The translations under genes and the position numbers were made by a program. Positions 11,001 through 15,755 of a DNA stretch of 64,000 bases are shown here, piece after piece. The notes beneath the pieces are model-generated. The model did not search any database and was not told the DNA's origin. It saw only the letters and a list, made by a program, of their open reading frames with translations. Every line of letters starts with the position of its first letter. Position 1 is the first letter of the stretch. The DNA is from Demequina gelatinilytica (lineage in GTDB: Bacteria; Actinomycetota; Actinomycetes; Actinomycetales; Demequinaceae): positions 1 to 64,000 of the forward strand of contig NZ_BBLV01000006.1 of assembly GCF_000971115.1 (NCBI RefSeq). The letters run 5' to 3'.

Positions 11001-11015
11001 GGCGGGCTCGGTCAC
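5019..11015 (-). CDS. Giant Ig-like/fibronectin type III membrane-anchored surface protein
   Basis: 1998 residues. The GTG at 11015 overlaps the kinase stop (GTGA). A single hydrophobic segment at about residues 19-36 anchors the protein with the rest outside. Residues ~50-410 look like a beta-propeller-type region. From about residue 418 onward come repeated Ig/cadherin-like modules with the signature of tandem Big_9-type domains (VLLNDHDPNGDPLAI; again AGGQDPDGDPIRI near 930). A fibronectin type III-like module is around 1518-1600 and further beta-rich modules reach the C-terminus. The composition is acidic, Thr/Val/Gly-rich, with few Cys. It is very likely displayed on the cell surface. 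Its place between a Ser/Thr kinase and a MoxR/DUF58 pair suggests it is the assembled or sensed component of that operon. No enzymatic motif was seen. Confidence 0.88.
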   Translation of the reverse strand: MTEPAVGRYSAARRARAWRIGGGAACLALAAGVVLGPDFDQREVESEEPGVWILKGDGEHAQYGRVNTTLGELDTYRAVANPSGLVQSGSQVLMFAEHNSLVTVLAPGRAVDIVAGEGAATSAGTGEVVHAGDYFAYIGSDGSVRGGRVSDGTGIASIVLDPYSAVDTADGEATATFSADAVALRSDGSLAALSRSGDVVEGSLATGDADGGATLTRTEIEPTGEDLAMSFAGDRYVVWDPAAAQLWVEDQPRPVSIPVEDDDALLQAAPTDDGTVAIADSFGVIRVDLETMSAEHAFGPESTELGIVSAPLEVDGELTVAWLAKGGAGGLLWRDGEGRIPLDYAGGTLTDTPRTAIQSNGTRAVVNDTVSGWAWDAVDGTPVASSQQWAQDSLQQDDTSTAEATPEVQEQRPPTAEDDDFGVRAGRQVRLPVLLNDHDPNGDPLAIVPGTLEGLQQDFGTVAIADDGQAIVATIAADATGSATFTYGISDGTAAGSGAGAVATVTLTVHDEDQNGAPQWCGDDPGCLAEEPGGSVAVGGSTRIDALTGWVDPDGDPIYLSDAATDSPSANAVAASDGTVVFTHQDPQAEAAPATVDLQVADVHGASTPMTITVSVEGSPRLTAETLTVQRATGPRQSIDISEAVSGAQGPLTMTEVEADDANVAIATDVVGFTFSAEEEGSYTVTYVVGDGSAEVTGYVRVDVVPRDEAEFSTVPLTAFVRDGEDVTVDVVGSATNPAGLVLVVEDPQPDVADEAVSAQSGRASDLRASAVGLSSLRLSGSTGDGEPGLIGTVRYTLSDGAGTAVTGEVAVVMVDSSGAPAPAVVDDAYTVRAGTQVDFSVLKNDAGAPGTVVTLAAGSVSAGDDSGLAFTSGRVVRYLAPETPGTYSFTYDAYPIGYPEQVSTATVVVEVKGTEINTAPTPADVTARANLGLSVTIPIAAGGQDPDGDPIRIVGIKEAPAKGAAEVSADGRSLVYTAATDASGQFEFTFIVEDAARAQAVATAHIGVAEGQVAPAPITFTDYVQVQVGEGHQVVLDPVANDTDPLGEELALVEITPDEVAESDAYEALAARISRAEDSDLITISAGDEPTTYSYLYKVRSASGSESYGRVVVKVVRDAIPDVPVLEDTVLAFEDRETFETGVDVVTGRAAWASGDVAALTVTPYEREEDVQATGRSLQGPLPQDTRTVVFKVSGADFEGEESFTYGFLTVPGIDDFVPRLNATLEPVQVKEGEKVAFDLGTMVAVPDGEVLEILPTSVRTTAARSEARCEARQGLGLTYDAGWGAPYSDGCVVGARLVGQDEYTLLTVPIVVEPVDPLPSLTSTALEISPGDTQTVDLGEMVAWDNVVGRDVTLRASTRGGESFDVVQNGMQLTITTHDDARPGQESDVALTATSHDGVQPGGIHLTVGPAPTELPKGATVKIDCRADDPQSCAASVIDGPGEVNPLPTTALTLVDVVSTGDCAAASFTQDGDRVRMSWAEDMPGGTCTASFTVQDAQGRASSGARNGTVIVDFSGYPAAPASLSQVGYGDGTIVFAVKPGKKAYPPVTGFEVQRDGRTVATCDTSGACTEVDGLTNGAEATYTAVAVNAIGTSRSSTAGIVAWAYLPPAAVGTVTWEPSGDGTVSGTVGGIDPSTAQLTLRGSWGEKVIGVTGTTARFTDLSIGSNTSTAVEITPASRFPVPAGAGPTDVDTTTVQMNGVGAPVLAVKRDSDGADDGSAEFTVTLTGGGDDATLLYGYTADGKKCVAETAGSGTVTVPVDIERNEVNQVIFCALSRWGTRTYGEATWTSDEWLPVSSGKPALGSFSWGVSCTTGSCTTVDGGTGSGGQSPVDSGSAPGGFSLYWFVGGVNTGEKSFPWYAVDEGRSVTAAYCKRQWGQLFCSGQSNATTAAVLNGGSETRFSFSLAGSLVQQSEAVPADPEDPESVASPATYLLRWATEGTVPASATVSVPRYSDGLPGDPTTEAFALPEGDVTVTIDVAFAGGRTATLSTICYP

Positions 11016-12100
11016 AGCAGGACCCACCAGGCTGCGGCCGCGAGGCCCGCGAGGGCGATCCCGATGCCCGTCGCGATGCCGACGACGGTGCCGCGCCGGT
11101 TCGATGCTGCCGGCGGCTTCGCGGTCGCGCTCGCGGAGGCCGCGGTCGCGACCCTGGCGCGCTTCGACTCGACCTGCACGGTGGACCTCACGGGGCCGCG
11201 CGGGGGCTCGCCCGCGGACGGAGCCGCGATGGGCGCCCATCCGCTCGAGGGGATGTCGAGCGACGTCCCGGGCAGGCCCAGCTCGCGCTCGACGTGCTGA
11301 AGCGCCTCCGCGAAGGCGCCCGCGCTCTGGTAGCGGTCGCCCGGGAGTCGGCGCATGCCGCCGGCGAGCACCGCGTCGAGCGCCGCGGGGGCGTCGGGTC
11401 GGCCGAGCGGCGTGTACCGAGCCTTGGAGATCCGGTCACGATGCGAGGCCTCGTCGCGCCTGCCGTCGAGGGACTGGAACGGCGTGCGTCCGGCGGCGAG
11501 CGTGTAGACCGTCGCGGCGAGGGCCCACACCTCGGTGGCGATCGAGCCGGAACTGGTGCGCGCGACCAGCTCGGGCGCGGACCACGGCACCGACATCGCG
11601 ACATCCTCGGACTCGACCGTCGCGATCATCGCCGCGACGCCGAAGTCCGCGAGCACGGGATGCCCGAACTGGGTCGTCAGGATGTTCGACGGCTTGATGT
11701 CGCGGTGCAGGACGCCCACGCGATGCGCGGCCTCGACCGCGGACGCCACGCGGATGCCGATCGACAGCACCTCCGCGATCGGGATCTGCTCCACGCGGTA
11801 GCGCGAGCTGAGCGAGCCCGGGCAGAACTCCATGACCATGTACGGCCGCCCGTCCGCGGAGATGGACGCCTCGTAGACGGTGAGGATCGACGGGTGCGCG
11901 CTGAGGCTCGCCATCACGTCGACCTCGTTGTCGAGCAGCTCGGCGCTCACGGCGGAGCTCTCGAGCACCTTGACCGCGACCTCGCGGCGCGGCATGTCCT
12001 GGCGGTACAGGAACACGTCGGCGAAGCCGCCGGACCCCAGCGCGCGCACGTAGGAGTATCCAGGCAGCACCGGAGGCGCGAGCGGGCTTCGCTTCGCCAT
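11012..12100 (-). CDS. Membrane-anchored Ser/Thr protein kinase (Pkn type, no PASTA)
   Basis: 362 residues. The ATG at 12100 has a GGGGGAAGGA site upstream. The Hanks-type kinase is complete: glycine loop LGSGGFADVF at 21-30, ATP-anchoring Lys44, catalytic HRDIKPSN at 132-139, metal-binding DFG at 152-154. After a linker, one transmembrane helix (about 336-360) ends the protein, so there is essentially no extracellular part, unlike PknB with its PASTA repeats. It is the first gene of the long surface-protein operon and may regulate the MoxR/DUF58/Ig module, possibly with the Ig-like protein supplying the sensing domain (inference). Confidence 0.92.
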   Translation of the reverse strand: MAKRSPLAPPVLPGYSYVRALGSGGFADVFLYRQDMPRREVAVKVLESSAVSAELLDNEVDVMASLSAHPSILTVYEASISADGRPYMVMEFCPGSLSSRYRVEQIPIAEVLSIGIRVASAVEAAHRVGVLHRDIKPSNILTTQFGHPVLADFGVAAMIATVESEDVAMSVPWSAPELVARTSSGSIATEVWALAATVYTLAAGRTPFQSLDGRRDEASHRDRISKARYTPLGRPDAPAALDAVLAGGMRRLPGDRYQSAGAFAEALQHVERELGLPGTSLDIPSSGWAPIAAPSAGEPPRGPVRSTVQVESKRARVATAASASATAKPPAASNRRGTVVGIATGIGIALAGLAAAAWWVLL

Positions 12101-12178
12101 TCCTTCCCCCCTCAGCAGGAACGGTCACCAAGACTCGACCGCATGCCGCGCGCGAGGCGCGGGCGTGCGATGCTTCGT

Positions 12179-12244
12179 ACCCTAATCGAGGCGAGGCCCT
12201 GCATCCGCCGTTGTGGCGCATGTCACGCCTGGTAACGTCCGTTA
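12179..12244 (-). promoter_or_regulatory. Candidate promoter and inverted repeat upstream of the kinase operon
   Basis: On the minus strand a TAGGGT -10-like hexamer (12184-12179) would start transcription about 70 bases before the kinase ATG. Further upstream lies the inverted repeat TAACG-TC-CGTTA (12233-12244), placed where an activator or repressor could bind. No convincing -35 was seen. The 12101-12297 gap otherwise holds nothing recognisable. Confidence 0.35.
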
Positions 12245-12297
12245 TGTCGGAGTTGCGGCATCGCGGCGCGGAAGACGTGGCCCGCGCCGCGCCCGGG

Positions 12298-12558
12298 TCA
12301 GCGCGCCCTGCCGGTCCACTCGGTGCCGGCGGGCGAGGGCGCGACCGGCGACGCGGTCGCAGGGGACGATGCCCGCGAGGCGAGCGTGGCGATCTCCGCA
12401 CGCGTCGCGCTCGAGGCGGCGATCGCGGCGGCGGCGCGAAGCGGCACGGCCACAGCGAGCGGCGGCGCACCCTGCGCGATGCGCTGGGCAGCGGTGTGCT
12501 CCCGCAGGCGCACGATCGCTCGCCCCATCGCCTCCGCATGCGCTCGACGCCTGAACAT
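12298..12558 (-). CDS. Small hypothetical protein
   Basis: 86 residues, Ala/Arg-rich, not recognised. The ATG at 12558 has GAGGGGG six bases upstream, which favours it over an in-frame upstream ATG without a site. Codon third positions are mostly G/C as in the neighbouring genes. No membrane segment or cofactor motif is visible; the middle is an alanine-rich probable helix. It is divergent from the winged-helix gene and shares the 12559-12672 region, which carries a CRP-like site. Overlapping open frames exist on the other strand, so coding status is uncertain. Confidence 0.45.
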   Translation of the reverse strand: MFRRRAHAEAMGRAIVRLREHTAAQRIAQGAPPLAVAVPLRAAAAIAASSATRAEIATLASRASSPATASPVAPSPAGTEWTGRAR

Positions 12559-12592
12559 CTCGGACCCCCTCAGCCACGCGACCCTCACCGCG

Positions 12593-12608
12593 TGTGATGC
12601 AGCTCACA
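12593..12608. promoter_or_regulatory. CRP/GlxR-type binding site
   Basis: TGTGATGCAGCTCACA matches the CRP-family consensus TGTGA-N6-TCACA at every defined position. In actinobacteria this site is read by GlxR/Crp proteins binding cAMP. It lies 35 bp upstream of the small hypothetical gene (minus) and 65 bp upstream of the winged-helix gene (plus) and could act on either. Confidence 0.7.
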
Positions 12609-12672
12609 CTAGCGGCCACCCGGGACCTCCGTCACGCGCCGCGCGCGGCTGCGCGCGCGCCGACGGGAGGAC

Positions 12673-12963
12673 ATGCCGGAGGACACGACGCTCCACGTCG
12701 GCCGGTGCGTGCTCGACCCCGTCGCGCGCGAGCTCACGTGCGACGGGGAGCCCGTTCAGCTGAGCCCGCGCGAGCTCCAGCTCGCGCACCTGCTGATGTC
12801 GCATGCGGACCGGGTCGTCACGCGCCGCGAGGCCCTTGAGGCGGTGTGGGGCTCAGCGGCCCGCGAGAACGTGCTCGACGTGTACATCCGCTATCTGCGC
12901 GCCCGCCTCGGCGCGGACGCCATCGCGACGGCCCGAGGCATCGGCTACCGCTTCCTCGGCTGA
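12673..12963 (+). CDS. Stand-alone winged-helix DNA-binding protein (OmpR/PhoB C-terminal type)
   Basis: 96 residues, essentially only the Trans_reg_C effector domain: N-terminal beta strands, the LSPRELQLAHLLM segment, the recognition region with VVTRREALEAVWG, and the wing ending in RGIGYRF. No receiver domain precedes it, although such domains normally follow a ~120-residue phosphoacceptor domain. A GGGAGG site ends only two bases before the ATG, an unusually short spacing. The NarL-type histidine kinase starts 57 bp downstream but has its own response regulator, so this looks like an orphan regulator. A CRP-like site lies upstream. Confidence 0.8.
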   Translation: MPEDTTLHVGRCVLDPVARELTCDGEPVQLSPRELQLAHLLMSHADRVVTRREALEAVWGSAARENVLDVYIRYLRARLGADAIATARGIGYRFLG

Positions 12964-12970
12964 GCGGGTC

Positions 12971-13013
12971 GTCCGTACGGACGATTCCCCTGCCGCCGCC
13001 CTCGCCCTACGCT
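12971..13013 (+). promoter_or_regulatory. Operator and leaderless promoter of the histidine kinase gene
   Basis: A perfect 12-bp palindrome, GTCCGTACGGAC (12971-12982), is followed 25 bp later by the -10-like TACGCT (13008-13013). The kinase ATG begins six bases after the -10, where transcription should start, so the mRNA is probably leaderless. The palindrome would be centred near -43.5, the place of a class II activator. The same layout occurs before the ABC transporter. Confidence 0.6.
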
Positions 13014-13019
13014 GGCCGG

Positions 13020-14246
13020 ATGGATGTGAGGGCGCCTCGCTGGGGGGACATCGCGATCGCGGCAGCGCTGCTGATCCTCGCCCTCATCGGGGTCCACGCC
13101 GCCCCGGCCACCGCGCACGACTACGACGCCTGGGGCCTCCTGCTCATCCTCGCGCAGGTCGCTCCCGTCGCCTGGCGTCAGCAGTACCCGCGCATCGTGC
13201 TCTGGGCCATCCTGCTGCCGTGGGCCGCGACCGTGGGCATCGGCTACGCCGATACGCCCGCGATGTTCGCGCTCTACCTCGCGCTGTACGGCATCGCCGC
13301 GTACACCCCGCGACGGACGGCGCTCATCCATGGCGGCGCGGTGCTGGCCATCGCCCTCGCCTGGACCGTGGTGGGCCTGCTCTACACGGACCACGTGCCG
13401 TGGACGTCGCTGGTGGCCGTCGCGCTCGCCGTGATCGTGCCGATGATGCTCGGCTTCGTCGACTTCCGCAGGCGGGAACGGCTCACGGTGCTCGAGCTCG
13501 AGCATGAGCGGCGCGAGCAGGCGCAGCGCGTGGTCGCCCAGGACGCCGTGCGCGCCGAGCGGGCCCGCATCGCGCGCGAGCTGCACGATGTGGTGGCCCA
13601 CGAGATCACCGTGATGACGCTCCAGGCCGAGGGCGCACGCAGGCTCGCGAAGGACTCCGACGCGCGGGTGCTCGAGGCCCTCGCGACCATCGCGGCATCG
13701 GGACGCACCGGGCTCGCGGAGATGCAGCGGATGATCGGCGTGCTGCGCGCGACCGAGCAGGAGGCCGTCGACACCGCCGAGCGCGACCTCGCGGTCGCGG
13801 AGATGCAGCCGATGCCCGCGCTGGCCGCGATCCCCGCCCTGGCGCAGCATGTCGAGGACGCGGGCCTGCCGGTCGAGCTCAGCATCGTGGGCACGTCGCA
13901 TGTGCCCGCCGGTGTGGAGCTCAACGCGTACCGCGTGGTGCAGGAGGCGCTCACCAACGCGATGAAGCACGCCGGCCCGGGAGCCCGCGCGACGGTCCGC
14001 GTCGAGCGAGAGCCCCACCGGGTGCTGGTGGTGGTCGAGGACGACGGCCGCGGCGTGATCTCCGAGGCCGCGCACCACAGCGGCGGCCACGGCCTGCGCG
14101 GCATGGCCGAGCGCGTCCACGCGCTCGGCGGCACGCTCGAGTACGGTCCACGGACCGGCGGAGGGTTCCGCGTGCGAGCGACGCTGCCCTCGACGGACGA
14201 CCAGGTGGGCCACCGGCCCACCACCACGACGAAGGGCGGACGATGA
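13020..14246 (+). CDS. Sensor histidine kinase, NarL/DesK-like (HisKA_3)
   Basis: 408 residues. The ATG at 13020 was chosen because a -10 box ends six bases before it and the upstream in-frame residues are untypical. Residues 1-145 hold about five membrane helices without a large extracellular loop, suggesting sensing at or within the membrane. The dimerisation helix has the phosphoacceptor in ARELHDVVAH (His189). A HATPase_c domain follows with an N box (NAMKHA) and a G box (VEDDGRG). The stop overlaps the response regulator start (ATGA), so the two are a cognate pair. The ABC transporter downstream shares the putative operator, as in systems that sense cell-envelope stress or antimicrobials (inference). 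Confidence 0.92.
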   Translation: MDVRAPRWGDIAIAAALLILALIGVHAAPATAHDYDAWGLLLILAQVAPVAWRQQYPRIVLWAILLPWAATVGIGYADTPAMFALYLALYGIAAYTPRRTALIHGGAVLAIALAWTVVGLLYTDHVPWTSLVAVALAVIVPMMLGFVDFRRRERLTVLELEHERREQAQRVVAQDAVRAERARIARELHDVVAHEITVMTLQAEGARRLAKDSDARVLEALATIAASGRTGLAEMQRMIGVLRATEQEAVDTAERDLAVAEMQPMPALAAIPALAQHVEDAGLPVELSIVGTSHVPAGVELNAYRVVQEALTNAMKHAGPGARATVRVEREPHRVLVVVEDDGRGVISEAAHHSGGHGLRGMAERVHALGGTLEYGPRTGGGFRVRATLPSTDDQVGHRPTTTTKGGR

Positions 14247-14905
14247 TCCGGGTGGCGCTGGTGGACGACCAGGCGATGGTGCGGGTGGGCCTGAGGATGA
14301 TCCTCGAGTCGGAGGGCGACATCGAGGTGGTCGCGGAGGCGACGTCGGGCGCCGATGCCGCGCGCATCGTCGCCGAGCACGCGCCGGACGTGGTCCTCAT
14401 GGACGTGCGCATGCCCGGCATGGACGGCCTCACCGCGACGCGCGAGGTGCTGGCCGCGCACCCCGGCGCGCGCATCGTCATCCTCACCACGTTCGACGAC
14501 GACGAGTACGTCTACGAGGCGCTTCGCGCGGGCGCGTCCGGCTTCCTCCTCAAGAGCGTCGACGGCGATGCGCTCGTGTCGGCAGTGCGCGTGGTCGCCG
14601 CCGGGGACGCGCTCCTGGCGCCCGAGGTCACGCGCCGCGTCATCGAGCAGTTCGCGCGCACGGCCCCCGTCGAGGAGCCCGATCCGTCGCCCGAGGCGGT
14701 CGGGGACCTGTCCGAGCGCGAGGTCGAGGTGCTGCGCCTCATGGCGCGCGGGCTGTCCAACCAGGAGATCGCCGCGGAGCTGTACGTGTCCTCGACCACG
14801 GTTAAGACGCACGTCAGCCATATCCTCACCAAGCTGGGGGTGCGCGACCGCGTGCAGGCGGTGGTCGAGGCCTACGACTCCGGGATCGTCGCGCCTCGCC
14901 CCTAG
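14243..14905 (+). CDS. NarL/LiaR-type response regulator
   Basis: 220 residues. Receiver domain with acidic pair D8-D9, phosphoacceptor Asp54 in LMDVRMPG and the conserved Lys in LLKSVDGD. A LuxR-type helix-turn-helix occupies the last ~65 residues (LSEREVEVLRLMARGLSNQE). The start overlaps the kinase stop by 4 bp. It probably dimerises on phosphorylation and binds GTCC-N4-GGAC sites before the kinase gene and before the ABC transporter gene (inference from site conservation and position). Confidence 0.93.
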   Translation: MIRVALVDDQAMVRVGLRMILESEGDIEVVAEATSGADAARIVAEHAPDVVLMDVRMPGMDGLTATREVLAAHPGARIVILTTFDDDEYVYEALRAGASGFLLKSVDGDALVSAVRVVAAGDALLAPEVTRRVIEQFARTAPVEEPDPSPEAVGDLSEREVEVLRLMARGLSNQEIAAELYVSSTTVKTHVSHILTKLGVRDRVQAVVEAYDSGIVAPRP

Positions 14906-14937
14906 AGGGTCATCCCCGAGAGGGAGGGTCGAGAACC

Positions 14938-14980
14938 GTCCTTGCGGACGATGCCTGGCGCCGGCGCGCTCCGCCAGACT
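14938..14980 (+). promoter_or_regulatory. Operator and promoter of the ABC transporter genes
   Basis: GTCCTTGCGGAC (14938-14949) is followed after exactly 25 bp by the -10-like CAGACT (14975-14980). This is the same spacing as between GTCCGTACGGAC and TACGCT before the kinase gene, and both sites continue with GAT. The ABC ATPase start is at 15018 with its own Shine-Dalgarno, so this transcript would have a short leader. Confidence 0.6.
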
Positions 14981-15017
14981 GGCGCGGTCACGTACTGAGA
15001 TACGAGGAGAACCCGTC

Positions 15018-15755
15018 ATGACCACCACCGTCACGCTCGCCGCGTCCATGCGCGGCGGCACCAAGGACTACGGCACCGGCGACGCGGCGGTCCGCGCCCT
15101 CGACGGCATCGACGTCGACATCGCCGCGGCCGAGTTCACCGCGATCATGGGACCGTCCGGATCGGGCAAGTCGACGCTGCTGCACACGCTCGCGGGACTG
15201 GACTGTCTCACCGCCGGCGACTCGTGGATCGGGGAGCAGCAGATCTCGAGCCTGTCCGAGGACAAGATCACGCAGGTGCGCCGCGACAAGATCGGCTTCG
15301 TCTTCCAGGCCTTCAACCTCATCCCCTCGCTCAGCGCGAAGGAGAACATCACGCTGCCGCTCGACATCTCGGGCCGCGACGTGGACCCGGCCTGGTTCGA
15401 CGAGATCATCGGCATCCTCGGCCTCGCCGACCGCCTCACCCACCTGCCCGCCGAGCTCTCCGGAGGCCAGCAGCAGCGCGTCGCCGTCGCGCGTGCGCTC
15501 GTCGCGCGCCCCGAGCTGATCTTCGCCGACGAGCCCTCGGGCAACCTCGACTCCCGCTCGGGCGCAGAGCTGCTCGGGTTCATGCGCCGCGCCGTGAAGG
15601 AGTTCGGCCAGACCATCGCGATGGTGACCCACGACCCGTCGGCGGCGTCCTACTCGGACCGCGTCCTGTTCCTCGCCGACGGTCGCATCGTCGACGAGAT
15701 GCGCGAGCCCACCGCCGACCGCGTGCTCGACCGCATGAAGCAGATGGGGCACTGA
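15018..15755 (+). CDS. ABC transporter ATP-binding protein (MacB/LolD-type)
   Basis: 245 residues. ATG at 15018 with GAGGAGA seven bases upstream. Walker A GPSGSGKST, Q-loop in VFQAFNLIPSLS, signature LSGGQQQR, Walker B LIFADEPSGNLDSRSG and the H-loop (MVTHDP) are all present. The two-gene MacB/FtsX-type layout with a fused permease indicates a mechanotransmission-type or lipid/peptide-handling exporter rather than an importer. The stop overlaps the permease start. Expected regulator: the adjacent two-component system. Confidence 0.93.
   Translation: MTTTVTLAASMRGGTKDYGTGDAAVRALDGIDVDIAAAEFTAIMGPSGSGKSTLLHTLAGLDCLTAGDSWIGEQQISSLSEDKITQVRRDKIGFVFQAFNLIPSLSAKENITLPLDISGRDVDPAWFDEIIGILGLADRLTHLPAELSGGQQQRVAVARALVARPELIFADEPSGNLDSRSGAELLGFMRRAVKEFGQTIAMVTHDPSAASYSDRVLFLADGRIVDEMREPTADRVLDRMKQMGH

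Noticed and set aside
12971..12982. GTCCGTACGGAC as a terminator or restriction remnant
   Set aside because: The arms have no loop and no gene ends closely enough; conservation of spacing with the second site favours an operator.
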